Source of the DNA: Lutraria lutraria
Taxonomy: Eukaryota > Mollusca > Bivalvia > Venerida > Mactridae
Reading direction: 5' to 3'
NCBI GenBank assembly: GCA_964023205.1
Contig: OZ026848.1
Location: 4,578,501 to 4,642,500 of the forward strand
Length of the DNA: 64,000 nt
Under the pieces are notes generated by a model. It did no database searches and had not been told where the DNA came from. It saw only the letters and a program-made list of their open reading frames with translations. Position numbers and translations under genes: made by a program. Positions 10,940 to 23,575 of the stretch are shown piece by piece. Every line of letters begins with the position of its first letter. Within the stretch, counting starts at the first letter, position 1.

Positions 10940-12930
10940 TGGTCAACCATCCATATGCTTTCTGTAAGTCAAGATAAACAGCTCCTATATGCTTACCCGT
11001 GTCTATGTCTCTGAGCCATGTATTTATCAACCGTGTAAGGGCTGTATGATACGAGTGTTTTAGTCGGAACCCAGACTGTGTGACATGAATAATGCCAGTG
11101 CCATGAAAAAAAATGAATAGAGTTGTAGAGTCATATGACGTTCAAAGACTTTAGAGATTGTAGGTAGAATTGATAGAGGGCGGTAATTTGAGGGATCAGA
11201 TTTTGAACCGTTTTAAATATAGGAATTACTAAAGCTTCTTTCAATGTGTCTGAAAATACACCGTTTCGAATGCTTAAATGAATTTTATGTGATATTGCAG
11301 GTGTGATAAAATATTCACAATATTTCAATATTTTTGGACCTATTCCATCTTGACCTGTAGATTTGTAACTGTTAAGTTTATCTATAATCTCTTTCACCTC
11401 GTAAGGAGTGATACAATCAATATCAAACCTTCTGTGCATTAATTTTTCATTCAGAATATGTTCTACTTTTACAAAGTTTTCTTTAGCATGTATAATATTG
11501 GCAATGTTGACAAAGTGATAGTTTTAAGCATTTGATATATTGCTTTCTCCCTCGATGTAACTATCATTAAATTTTACAAGTCATATTTTGGGAATCGATA
11601 TATCATTCTTTACATTATCACTATTACATATTGTTCTGAATGTTTTCCACTAATTAGATGTACTTCTATTATTCCTCATTGTATCATTGTATGAATTTGT
11701 CTCGCTTTTTTTAATCAAAGACGTTACTTTATTTCGCTTTTCTTTGTATTCATCAAAGTTTTTGTCTTTGTATAGCTTATTTCTTTCTAAAATAGCATTT
11801 TTTACGTCGTCATTAATCCGCCCTGGCTGAGATAACCGCTTTATTCCTTTCTCTTTAAACGGAGCGTGTTTTGACAAAACGTCATTACCTATTCTATAAA
11901 GAGGGACAAAAGCAATGTTTGGATCATTACTCGATTCTATTACGTATATTGTAGACATAGATAGGCTGACTTGAAATACAGCTTCATCAAATTGTTTGAA
12001 GCAACGGTATCGAATATGGTTGTGACCATCTTTTTTCATGTGCTGAGGTTTAGTAATTCGAGTGCAACATACAGGATAGTGATCACTTATACTGTAAAGC
12101 GACACATGATTGTTGGTCAATTGATTCGAATTGGTTATGTAAATGTGATCAATGGTATTGGAACTAGACTTGGTAGTTCTTCTTGGTGTATCAATCAGTT
12201 GTTCAAGATCAAAGTTTTCAAGACAAGATTGTCAACGAGTATTATCATATTGGACAGTGTCAGCATTTTGAAAGTATTTAAAGTTGACATCACCTAATAT
12301 ATTGATTTTCTGAGCAAATAGTGTCAGCTATATTAAATGCTGATTCGTACGAACTTATCCAATTTTGAGGCGAATTAGGAGGTCTTTAAATGAAATTCAA
12401 CAACAAATGGCTTACAACCTTTAATGTTTACTTGAATCCAAATTGATTCTACACTATCTAATTCAATATCTTAACGTCGTCTTTATGAAATTGATTCTGA
12501 TATATATTAACAATTAGAACACCGCCTTTACCATCTCTATCTTTTCTCTCAAGTACAAAATTAGTTATACTTAAAGAGCTGTCGCAAGTCTTTTTTATCA
12601 AAAATGTTTCAGATAAACCAACAATCTTGGGCTTGTTATTTTGTATTCAGTGGAATTTGATTCCGTCTAATTTAGGCCATATATGTTGAATATTTAGGCT
12701 AGTAATTTGTGTCCCTTTATTACTATTGGAAAATTTTATGTTTATACATATCATTTTTGATTGACTACCGTTTGATGTATCATTGTTACAGTTATTCAGT
12801 AAAACAAGGTCATTATTAGAGCTGTTATTTATTATAACTGCATTTATAGGAGCAGCATCATTAGTAGAGCTGTTATTTAATAAAAACAGAATCGTTATCA
12901 GAGCTGTCAGTTAGTCTTAATTTGCAACTA
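10940..12930 (-). pseudogene. LINE 5' part, unit 1: endonuclease and RT N-terminus
   Basis: Minus-strand text in several broken frames. An Asn/Ser/Asp-rich N-terminus with SSDND repeats (12930-12780) comes first. The endonuclease start (SLNIQHIWPKLDGIKF, then PKIVGLSETFL) and end (ISDHYPV near 12080) follow. A Lys-rich linker leads to the RT N-terminus (DGIGPKILKY, LKEALVIPIFK at 11439-11131) and motif A region (YLDLQKAY near 10960), where it stops. The rest of RT up to the thumb is absent and the SDR segment comes instead. CR1/Jockey-like by style; clade not certain. Confidence 0.8.
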
Positions 12931-13184
12931 ATCTCAGTGATTAGATGTACAAAAATGCACATGTAATATATTATTATGTCACTTACAATGCGTTTAACCA
13001 CAATACATTTGTGATTTGCTTTATGAATAAGTTCATGTATCATGATCCCATATTTAATCAGCATCTAATATGATTAATTATGCACAGAAGTTAATTGTTC
13101 AATGAAGTCATCGACAATATATTTGAATAAAAATGTGTATATTGATATCATGTCTTCATTGTACATACAAGAACTTAGTGTATG

Positions 13185-13445
13185 TAAATAACCTATATAT
13201 GTAACTATGCCCCGTTTTGAAATAATGGGGTATATTAATTGATTTGCACGTGTCGTTAGTCCGTCCGTAACCAAACCTTGTCTGGGCAATAACTAGATAA
13301 TTATTCAGCATATGCTCCTCAGATTTGGTTTAGAGGTTGGTCATCACATTTAGATGACCCCTATTGATTTTAGGTCAGTAGGTCAAGGTCATACTATCAA
13401 TCTGGCCTTTAGTGGACATTCGGGCTTCAAAAACACTTCTTGTTT
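13185..13445. repeat. Short interspersed repeat, unit 1
   Basis: Contains CCCCGTTTTGAAATAATGGG, TTAGTCCGTCCGTAACC, TAGATGACCCCTATTGATTT and GGTCAGTAGGTCAAGGTCA, ending CGGGCTTCAAAAACACTTCT. I recognise this style of sequence from bivalve genomes as a common non-coding interspersed repeat (recollection, not searched). Counterparts: 21080-21340, 29550-29772. Confidence 0.5.
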
Positions 13446-15109
13446 TAGGTTACTATGAACTTCGAAACACAAGTTAGTTTAATAAAAATATACTGCTGTG
13501 TTTAGTTTATCGGTCGGTTTCTAACGAGCTGGAAAGAATAAAAATCATAGATAACATAACTGTGTCAGTGAAATTATACTCGCAGTTGTGGAACTTTATT
13601 ACAAGATAAATAAAAATGTTTTGTTTTTAAATGAATTCTGTGTATATTAATAAACTGATTACTAACAGTGAGGGTTACAGATCTGTCTTAAACTCATTTT
13701 CTGAAAATGTCCACATTAGAAAATTAGTTTCTGTATTTTGTCAAAAAAATTGTCTTCCGTTTTGAGAAAAATGTTATTTGTTATTCGAGAAGGAATTAAT
13801 GTATTAAAACATAAATATAATTGTGTATAAAATATGCATTATCACACATTTGGCGTAAAGTAAAAATAATCTTCCCATGTGTCCGCGTCGACCCAGACTT
13901 TATACAAACATGGACTTCGTTCCAAGCGACAGTCAGCAAACACTGAAATAAGTTTTCGTAATATAATCCTAGAAACTTTAGATCATTTCGTCCTTGAAAA
14001 TTATTTTTGCATGCAAGCGTAACTGTGTCATCCTTTAGTATAACGATTGTATTTTGTCAACTGTGCTACCTACACGTGAATGACCAGATGGCCGGATTTG
14101 CCCCTGACTGTTCCATGTGGTCAAAATTCACCAGCTTGTGATTGAGTTCTGAAACTATAAATAAATTGTATAATGGTTCAGATACTACTTAATACGTTGT
14201 TCATTAAATATACTGAAAACAAAACTGTGTGTATTAATACAAGTTCGGTAACAATAGGTTGAATAACATAAAACATACATGATGTACATATGTAACTATG
14301 AACTACAACATGCATTACCACGATGCTCCGTGACTTGTAATGTACTTTCTTGTATGCACAAACACTTTTATCACACTTATTTGTTTCATGAAATAATAAC
14401 TTGTTTACAACGACACATGATAAAATGAAAGGTTACAAACACCAATTGACTCATTCTAACTGTCGATTAGATCATAATAATCATTTTGAACTTTCGAATC
14501 TTATTATACAAATGTATTGCAAGAACAAATCTACTTAATACGTTCCGCATGGAAACTAATTTGAAAATAGGTGGATATTCGCCAGGACTAATAAACGACT
14601 ACGAACATTCGTACCACTTCGATCTTTTGAAATTCAACTGGTTTTCAATAAATAATTTATTCCGACCAAATTTCCATCTTCTGATCTCATACCTTTGTCT
14701 GTCAGTAGTAGATGTATCTTTCAGAGAAGATAATTACAAACATGTGCAAATAAATTATCGCAGAATTCACATTACTATTTCTCTTAGAGCATTAAGCTAT
14801 ATGCTTCAAAGCTTTTCCAGAATCCAGAGATTTTATTAAACCATTATTGTCACACGCGTCAAGGGCAAGCCCTATTTCATTCCACAACCTGTAACAGCTG
14901 TAAGTGGCAGAATGTTTAAGGTAGTGCTTTTATCTTTGGACAATCAGAACAGAACAAAAATTGTATTGACATGAGCATAAAAGCTCATCGTCGTAACATA
15001 ATTATATACTTATAAAAAAGTTTTAAATTAGCAAGTTTGGAAATTGTTTTGTAATCGAAGAAAAGTTAACAAAATCCTATATAAACCTTTTCTACCGATT
15101 CAATAATAC
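13446..15109. other. Unit 1 spacer, no gene recognised
   Basis: An AT-rich stretch between the interspersed repeat and the Tc1 remnant. A 117-codon frame at 14486-14839 has no recognisable domain and is broken in unit 3, so it is not called a gene. Counterparts in unit 2 (21341-23004) and unit 3 (29773-31274); unit 3 lacks ~150 bases near its start. Confidence 0.4.
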
Positions 15110-15680
15110 TATCTCTGCAGAATTATATCAACTTCTTCACACGATGATGCTCCGTTAGGAAAAAACGGAACGTTGAAAAAGGTAAGGGTCAGACACAAAA
15201 TTCACATGTCAGTATCGTGCATGGCCACCATTAACAGCCAAAACGGTCAAACAACGTCTTCACATGCTACAAATAAAATTCCTTATGATATATAGAGGGA
15301 TTCTTGCACATTCCTCAAGATTGTAAAGCACGCTCAATGTCACGAAGGTTATTGACGTTTTCACGTTCTCTAACCTTACGTCTCAGATGATCCCATGATA
15401 GTTCAATAGGCGAGAGATCCGGCGATTTGGCGGGTCACTGAAGCACATTAACATTATTTTGGCGTAACACATCCTGTATATGCCTAGCAGAGTGCGGACG
15501 GGTGTTATCCTGTTGGAAAGTTGTTGCAGAAACAGCACAACTTACCATCTTATCATGTCTTACCATCATGGTAAATTCCTGCCCATACCATTACGCTACC
15601 ACTACCTTAACGATCATGATTTATGACGTTTCAGCATCAAACCTCTCACCGCTTCTCTTTCAAACACAAATACTACCATA
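15110..15680 (-). pseudogene. Tc1-type transposase C-terminal remnant, unit 1
   Basis: On the minus strand, with stops, one reads SGSVMVWAGIYHDGKT, a frame-disrupted stretch, QQDNTRPHSARHIQDVLRQN, a PAKSPDLSPIE block and WDHLRRKVRERENV. This is the second Asp and the Glu of the Tc1 DD34E catalytic domain. The N-terminal part, including the first Asp region (FSDESRF in unit 3), is missing because homology ends at 15680 at the duplication junction. Confidence 0.8.
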
Positions 15681-15955
15681 AAAGGGGCTGGCCAATTAAT
15701 TTGAAGAAACTAGGTAGATGTCCATCAGACAATGCTACATACAAAATATCTCAGCTTTAGAAATTGTAGTTTCTGACAAGAATATTTTTTAAATGTCCCT
15801 ATATAAGTCTATGTACAATCAAGTGACCCCTGGCACGTGGCCAATTTTGACCCTAGGGATATAATTTCCCGAATAGTTGCGTCTTCTTTAAGATTTTGTG
15901 TACATTTATATCTGTATCAATATCACGAATTATGCAGTTATATAACCTAAGCCTA
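15681..15955. other. Junction segment between units 1 and 2
   Basis: Present at both internal unit boundaries (here and 23576-23850) but absent at the outer ends of the array. It marks the original duplication junction. It contains GGCTGGCCAATTAATTTG and a roughly inverted counterpart GTGGCCAATTTTGACCC, so it may itself be a small repeat. Confidence 0.6.
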
Positions 15956-15960
15956 GAGAA

Positions 15961-16695
15961 ATAAGTGAACAAATCAAAGCAAACTAAAACAACTTAAATT
16001 ATCTAAAAATAGTCTAGGCAAGCATTTAAAATACATCACATACAAAAGTACTTATACATTAATTGAAGCATCTAAAACAGCTATATATAAAATACAAAAA
16101 GGCTTACACAGGTCCTACAGGACTAAGTGCTAAAGGTTAAGGTTGCATGCAACACAAGCGCAATCCCGACCATTACAGAAGGAGACCATCTTCCTGAAAT
16201 GGTCGAAACTTACTGTCTGCCTGAACTCGTCCGGTCTTAATACGTGGAATCTGTAAAATATTGGAATAATCTAAAATTATAAGAATATTCATTTTTTGCA
16301 TAAAAGATCTTAATACATGTGGGACTAATTCATTTAGCATATTAAAAGTTTCTAAAGCCATGATTCTAATTCTTCTGGTATGCAAGGATGGTAATTCAGA
16401 TTTGTCCAGTAGTTCTTCATAAGTACATAAGTAATCATTATAAACAAAACGTGGAGCTCTTTCTTGTACCTTTTTAGTTGTATTACTATTTGTACAGAAA
16501 TGCCAAGCCATTGGGCAAAAGTTAAAATTTGACAACATGAATGAATGGAAGATTGTTTAATCTATTTAGCTTACTTAAATTCTTCTAAAAATATTTAATT
16601 GTTGGTAAGTTTTTTTGCAGATAATCTGTATGTGAGTATCAACATTCAAGTTAAAATCTATATCTACACCTAGTAATCAAACTTGAAACTGGGCC
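15961..16695 (-). pseudogene. LINE 3' fragment, unit 2
   Basis: Same RT C-terminal segment as 7314-8800 (minus frame 16538-16173), without the MITE and with a short deletion near its C-terminal end relative to unit 1 (121 instead of 125 codons in the longest frame). Confidence 0.8.
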
Positions 16696-17682
16696 ACGAT
16701 TGTATTACATTAAATGTGTGAATTGTTTGTTTATCTTTTGTCCACTGTTTATTCGAACACAAGGGGTATGCAGTTCAGAGAGAGAGAGAGAGAGGAGGGG
16801 GGTCTGTATTCTTCGTAAATCAGAAAGCTAAAAGGAGCGGAAACGGCTGTGGCTGTCTTATTAGAAATAACACCCAAATATGCATTCTAACAAGACGTAC
16901 GGAAAATTCACCTCCCGTCAGTACTTTCAGTACTTTGATTAGTTTAAATCCAGGTTTGTCCTTATTTTTGCAACGTTTGATCTTCCTTGGATTTTCATGT
17001 TGTTTTAGATTTGCAGTAAATTCCTAACGTTATACAGACCCACTGATGCGATTCGTTTTCTTAGTACTACATGATATCACTCAAAATAGCCAAAATGATT
17101 AAGGCCTAAAATTCATCCAAAACTCATCAATACATGAATATACAAAAATGGAGAACAATTTACAATTTATCTAAGGGTGCAACCATGGCACGGTCAACAA
17201 AAAAGCTCCATTGCTAACTATGTATGAGGCAGAGTATGTATGCTTATGGTGCGTATTGTCTATACATTAACGAATTCTAGTAACGAAAGATAGAACTAAT
17301 CGGACTTCAGATCACAGACGTCGTAAATCTAAACTGAACTATAGAATTTGAGACAAGGGGAATTTATCATGAAACAAGACTACAAGAAAGACCAAAATTC
17401 TCAGCCGCACGTACAACCAAACAATATGAATAGTACTAACCTGTCCCACGTTTTATATCAGATTATCTGTATCTACTCCCGCCTCTCACTCAGTGTTTGA
17501 CGACTCTAAAATGACCTAGACCTGTTTGATAAAAAAGACAACCGAGACCCACATTATAATTCAGGTTTTGCTGATACGAGATAACGTTTGTACCACATAA
17601 CTTGTACGTGTTTAATAGTCATGAACTTATAACTTTGTCGTTCTCGCTTTTAACAATACATTAAAAGTAGTGAAAAATAATT

Positions 17683-18435
17683 ATGTTTAATTTTATTGGA
17701 AGGAAGATATTGGTAACGGGTGCTGGACGAGGCATTGGGCGAGGTATCGCTGAGAAGATATCTGAGTGTGGAGGTACAGTGTATGCTGTAAGTAGATCAA
17801 TGAAACCTCTGGATAGTTTAGTCTCAAGTCATGAGCGGATTATTCCAATTCAGGCGAATGTTGAAAACTGGGATGAAATCAGAACGAAACTGAGCAACAT
17901 AGAAACGCTTGATGGTTTAGTAAACAACGCTTACATGATAGATACTAACCTCCGGTCTGTGTTTGAATATAATGAGGCGGATTTAATGGCATCCGTTAAG
18001 GGAAATATGTTTGGAGCGACCAATATTTCTCAGATCGTCGGTAAGAAAATGGTTAAAGCAAAAAGAGGATCAATTGTTAACATTTCATCCGTGCTTTCAC
18101 TTCAAGCGTACCCTAATAATTTACCCTATTGTATGACAAAGGCAGGACTTGACATGATAACAAAACAGTTTGCGCTTGAACTTGGACCATACAATATCCG
18201 TGTTAATTCTGTAAATCCTACACTGGTGATGACGGATATCGCACAGGAAGCTTTAGATAAAGGAGTTTCGTCTACTGGTGCATTTGTGTCCAAAACACCA
18301 ATGAAGAGGATAGCCACTGTAGAAGAGGTCGTCTACCCAGTACTCTATCTACTTAGTGATGGATCAGAAATGGTATCAGGAACTATCAACGTTGTTGATG
18401 GAGGAAGGTTGTCTTCGTTCAGTACTGAACTATAA
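17683..18435 (+). CDS. SDR2: short-chain dehydrogenase/reductase, middle copy
   Basis: Complete 250-residue SDR with the same cofactor motif (12-19) and Asn108/Ser136/Tyr149/Lys153 set as SDR1. Differs from SDR1 only at Leu36Val (next to the cofactor-specificity Arg38) and Ser200Ala; Ala200 is shared with SDR3. Same upstream in-frame stop, same 3' hairpin and AATAAA sites. It lies in the hybrid unit, so its upstream region is at least partly of unit-3 type while its downstream DNA is of unit-1 type. Likely an active NADP(H)-dependent carbonyl reductase with the same function as SDR1 (inference). Confidence 0.92.
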   Translation: MFNFIGRKILVTGAGRGIGRGIAEKISECGGTVYAVSRSMKPLDSLVSSHERIIPIQANVENWDEIRTKLSNIETLDGLVNNAYMIDTNLRSVFEYNEADLMASVKGNMFGATNISQIVGKKMVKAKRGSIVNISSVLSLQAYPNNLPYCMTKAGLDMITKQFALELGPYNIRVNSVNPTLVMTDIAQEALDKGVSSTGAFVSKTPMKRIATVEEVVYPVLYLLSDGSEMVSGTINVVDGGRLSSFSTEL

Positions 18436-18544
18436 ACATTTGACGATAATGCTTATGAGCAGAGATTGTATATGACAGGAATGCAACCCTTAATACAGTA
18501 CGGGAAACTTCCCGATCGGGAAATCACTAAATGGGTTTTCCCCT

Positions 18545-18613
18545 ATTTCCCGAACGGGAAATCTGTAATAAAACTGTTACTAAATATAGTAACAGATTTC
18601 CCGTTCAGGAAAT
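18545..18613. repeat. Hairpin in SDR2 3' flank
   Basis: Same structure as at 10650-10718. Confidence 0.7.
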
Positions 18614-18834
18614 AAAATCACTGCTTTTGTACTAGTTTTACTCAAAACCACCGGTGCATAAGAATACGCACCCGATCTTTAAAATGAATATACCATATTA
18701 AACTTAAAATATATATCTAACTCTCTACCGTTCAGATTTTTTAAATGTTCTAGTTATTTTTTAATTGTACACTGAAATTGCAAAAAAAGCAATATTTCCC
18801 GATTTGGAAACTTAATTTGTGAATTAAAATTTCA

Positions 18835-20825
18835 TGGTCAACCATCCATATGCTTTCTGTAAGTCAAGATAAACAGCTCCTATATGCTTACCCGTGTCTA
18901 TGTCTCTGAGCCATGTATTTATCAACCGTGTAAGGGCTGTATGATACGAGTGTTTTAGTCGGAACCCAGACTGTGTGACATGAATAATGCCAGTGCCATG
19001 AAAAAAAATGAATAGAGTTGTAGAGTCATATGACGTTCAAAGACTTTAGAGATTGTAGGTAGAATTGATAGAGGGCGGTAATTTGAGGGATCAGATTTTG
19101 AACCGTTTTAAATATAGGAATTACTAAAGCTTCTTTCAATGTGTCTGAAAATACACCGTTTCGAATGCTTAAATGAATTTTATGTGATATTGCAGGTGTG
19201 ATAAAATATTCACAATATTTCAATATTTTTGGACCTATTCCATCTTGACCTGTAGATTTGTAACTGTTAAGTTTATCTATAATCTCTTTCACCTCGTAAG
19301 GAGTGATACAATCAATATCAAACCTTCTGTGCATTAATTTTTCATTCAGAATATGTTCTACTTTTACAAAGTTTTCTTTAGCATGTATAATATTGGCAAT
19401 GTTGACAAAGTGATAGTTTTAAGCATTTGATATATTGCTTTCTCCCTCGATGTAACTATCATTAAATTTTACAAGTCATATTTTGGGAATCGATATATCA
19501 TTCTTTACATTATCACTATTACATATTGTTCTGAATGTTTTCCACTAATTAGATGTACTTCTATTATTCCTCATTGTATCATTGTATGAATTTGTCTCGC
19601 TTTTTTTAATCAAAGACGTTACTTTATTTCGCTTTTCTTTGTATTCATCAAAGTTTTTGTCTTTGTATAGCTTATTTCTTTCTAAAATAGCATTTTTTAC
19701 GTCGTCATTAATCCGCCCTGGCTGAGATAACCGCTTTATTCCTTTCTCTTTAAACGGAGCGTGTTTTGACAAAACGTCATTACCTATTCTATAAAGAGGG
19801 ACAAAAGCAATGTTTGGATCATTACTCGATTCTATTACGTATATTGTAGACATAGATAGGCTGACTTGAAATACAGCTTCATCAAATTGTTTGAAGCAAC
19901 GGTATCGAATATGGTTGTGACCATCTTTTTTCATGTGCTGAGGTTTAGTAATTCGAGTGCAACATACAGGATAGTGATCACTTACACTGTAAAGCGACAC
20001 ATGATTGTTGGTCAATTGATTCGAATTGGTTATGTAAATGTGATCAATGGTATTGGAACTAGACTTGGTAGTTCTTCTTGGTGTATCAATCAGTTGTTCA
20101 AGATCAAAGTTTTCAAGACAAGATTGTCAACGAGTATTATCATATTGGACAGTGTCAGCATTTTGAAAGTATTTAAAGTTGACATCACCTAATATATTGA
20201 TTTTCTGAGCAAATAGTGTCAGCTATATTAAATGCTGATTCGTACGAACTTATCCAATTTTGAGGCGAATTAGGAGGTCTTTAAATGAAATTCAACAACA
20301 AATGGCTTACAACCTTTAATGTTTACTTGAATCCAAATTGATTCTACACTATCTAATTCAATATCTTAACGTCGTCTTTATGAAATTGATTCTGATATAT
20401 ATTAACAATTAGAACACCGCCTTTACCATCTCTATCTTTTCTCTCAAGTACAAAATTAGTTATACTTAAAGAGCTGTCGCAAGTCTTTTTTATCAAAAAT
20501 GTTTCAGATAAACCAACAATCTTGGGCTTGTTATTTTGTATTCAGTGGAATTTGATTCCGTCTAATTTAGGCCATATATGTTGAATATTTAGGCTAGTAA
20601 TTTGTGTCCCTTTATTACTATTGGAAAATTTTATGTTTATACATATCATTTTTGATTGACTACCGTTTGATGTATCATTGTTACAGTTATTCAGTAAAAC
20701 AGGGTCATTATTAGAGCTGTTATTTATTATAACTGCATTTATAGGAGCAGCATCATTAGTAGAGCTGTTATTTAATAAAAACAGAATCGTTATCAGAGCT
20801 GTCAGTTAGTCTTAATTTGCAACTA
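18835..20825 (-). pseudogene. LINE 5' part, unit 2: endonuclease and RT N-terminus
   Basis: Nearly identical to 10940-12930, with the same frame breaks (e.g. RT N-terminal frame 19334-19026, endonuclease end and linker 20015-19545). The shared breaks show the LINE was dead before this duplication. Confidence 0.8.
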
Positions 20826-21079
20826 ATCTCAGTGATTAGATGTACAAAAATGTACATGTAATATATTATTATGTCACTTACAATGCGTTTAACCACAATA
20901 CATTTGTGATTTGCTTTATGAATAAGTTCATGTATCATGATCCCATATTTAATCAGCATCTAATATGATTAATTATGCACAGAAGTTAATTGTTCAATGA
21001 AGTCATCGACAATATATTTGAATAAAAATGTGTATATTGATATCATGTCTTCATTGTACATACAAGAACTTAGTGTATG

Positions 21080-21340
21080 TAAATAACCTATATATGTAAC
21101 TATGCCCCGTTTTGAAATAATGGGGTATATTAATTGATTTGCACGTGTCGTTAGTCCGTCCGTAACCAAACCTTGTCTGGGCAATAACTAGATAATTATT
21201 CAGCATATGCTCCTCAGATTTGGTTTAGAGGTTGGTCATCACATTTAGATGACCCCTATTGATTTTAGGTCAGTAGGTCAAGGTCATACTATCAATCTGG
21301 CCTTTAGTGGACATTCGGGCTTCAAAAACACTTCTTGTTT
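21080..21340. repeat. Short interspersed repeat, unit 2
   Basis: Copy of 13185-13445. Confidence 0.5.
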
Positions 21341-23004
21341 TAGGTTACTATGAACTTCGAAACACAAGTTAGTTTAATAAAAATATACTGCTGTGTTTAG
21401 TTTATCGGTCGGTTTCTAACGAGCTGGAAAGAATAAAAATCATAGATAACATAACTGTGTCAGTGAAATTATACTCGCAGATGTGGAACTTTATTACAAG
21501 ATAAATAAAAATGTTTTGTTTTTAAATGAATTCTGTGTATATTAATAAACTGATTACTAACAGTGAGGGTTACAGATCTGTCTTAAACTCATTTTCTGAA
21601 AATGTCCACATTAGAAAATTAGTTTCTGTATTTTGTCAAAAAAATTGTCTTCCGTTTTGAGAAAAATGTTATTTGTTATTCGAGAAGGAATTAATGTATT
21701 AAAACATAAATATAATTGTGTATAAAATATGCATTATCACACATTTGGCGTAAAGTAAAAATAATCTTCCCATGTGTCCGCGTCGACCCAGACTTTATAC
21801 AAACATGGACTTCGTTCCAAGCGACAGTCAGCAAACACTGAAATAAGTTTTCGTAATATAATCCTAGAAACTTTAGATCATTTCGTCCTTGAAAATTATT
21901 TTTGCATGCAAGCGTAACTGTGTCATCCTTTAGTATAACGATTGTATTTTGTCAACTGTGCTACCTACACGTGAATGACCAGATGGCCGGATTTGCCCCT
22001 GACTGTTCCATGTGGTCAAAATTCACCAGCTTGTGATTGAGTTCTGAAACTATAAATAAATTGTATAATGGTTCAGATACTACTTAATACGTTGTTCATT
22101 AAATATACTGAAAACAAAACTGTGTGTATTAATACAAGTTCGGTAACAATAGGTTGAATAACATAAAACATACATGATGTACATATGTAACTATGAACTA
22201 CAACATGCATTACCACGATGCTCCGTGACTTGTAATGTACTTTCTTGTATGCACAAACACTTTTATCACACTTATTTGTTTCATGAAATAATAACTTGTT
22301 TACAACGACACATGATAAAATGAAAGGTTACAAACACCAATTGACTCATTCTAACTGTCGATTAGATCATAATAATCATTTTGAACTTTCGAATCTTATT
22401 ATACAAATGTATTGCAAGAACAAATCTACTTAATACGTTCCGCATGGAAACTAATTTGAAAATAGGTGGATATTCGCCAGGACTAATAAACGACTACGAA
22501 CATTCGTACCACTTCGATCTTTTGAAATTCAACTGGTTTTCAATAAATAATTTATTCCGACCAAATTTCCATCTTCTGATCTCATACCTTTGTCTGTCAG
22601 TAGTAGATGTATCTTTCAGAGAAGATAATTACAAACATGTGCAAATAAATTATCGCAGAATTCACATTACTATTTCTCTTAGAGCATTAAGCTATATGCT
22701 TCAAAGCTTTTCCAGAATCCAGAGATTTTATTAAACCATTATTGTCACACGCGTCAAGGGCAAGCCCTATTTCATTCCACAACCTGTAACAGCTGTAAGT
22801 GGCAGAATGTTTAAGGTAGTGCTTTTATCTTTGGACAATCAGAACAGAACAAAAATTGTATTGACATGAGCATAAAAGCTCATCGTCGTAACATAATTAT
22901 ATACTTATAAAAAAGTTTTAAATTAGCAAGTTTGGAAATTGTTTTGTAATCGAAGAAAAGTTAACAAAATCCTATATAAACCTTTTCTACCGATTCAATA
23001 ATAC
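21341..23004. other. Unit 2 spacer, no gene recognised
   Basis: Near-identical to 13446-15109; no gene recognised. Confidence 0.4.
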
Positions 23005-23575
23005 TATCTCTGCAGAATTATATCAACTTCTTCACACGATGATGTTCCGTTAGGAAAAAACGGAACGTTGAAAAAGGTAAGGGTCAGACACAAAATTCAC
23101 ATGTCAGTATCGTGCATGGCCACCATTAACAGCCAAAACGGTCAAACAACGTCTTCACATGCTACAAATAAAATTCCTTATGATATATAGAGGGATTCTT
23201 GCACATTCCTCAAGATTGTAAAGCACGCTCAATGTCACGAAGGTTATTGACGTTTTCACGTTCTCTAACCTTACGTCTCAGATGATCCCATGATAGTTCA
23301 ATAGGCGAGAGATCCGGCGATTTGGCGGGTCACTGAAGCACATTAACATTATTTTGGCGTAACACATCCTGTATATGCCTAGCAGAGTGCGGACGGGTGT
23401 TATCCTGTTGGAAAGTTGTTGCAGAAACAGCACAACTTACCATCTTATCATGTCTTACCATCATGGTAAATTCCTGCCCATACCATTACGCTACCACTAC
23501 CTTAACGATCATGATTTATGACGTTTCAGCATCAAACCTCTCACCGCTTCTCTTTCAAACACAAATACTACCATA
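23005..23575 (-). pseudogene. Tc1-type transposase remnant, unit 2
   Basis: Copy of 15110-15680, truncated at the same junction. Confidence 0.8.

Larger units (their letters stand above)
7745..15680. repeat. Tandem unit 1 of 3 (SDR array)
   Basis: Homology with unit 2 starts near 7745 and the period between SDR start codons is 7,895 bp. From about 8945 to 15680 it is nearly identical to unit 2. Left of 8945 it differs: extra MITE at 7850-8117, longer (AG)n tract, substitutions in the LINE fragment. Units 2 and 3 agree with each other in that left part. Confidence 0.9.
15955..23575. repeat. Tandem unit 2 of 3 (hybrid unit)
   Basis: The left part (to ~16839) matches unit 3 and not unit 1: no MITE, short (AG)n, same LINE substitutions. 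The right part (from ~17081 at latest parsimony, certainly from 18180) matches unit 1 and not unit 3. Period 7,895 bp on both sides. Confidence 0.9.

Noticed and set aside
11971..12297. 108-codon plus-strand frame present in all three units
   Set aside because: Antisense shadow of the LINE endonuclease region.
14486..14839. 117-codon plus-strand frame, identical in units 1 and 2
   Set aside because: No domain, odd composition, and the matching sequence in unit 3 has indels that destroy the frame.
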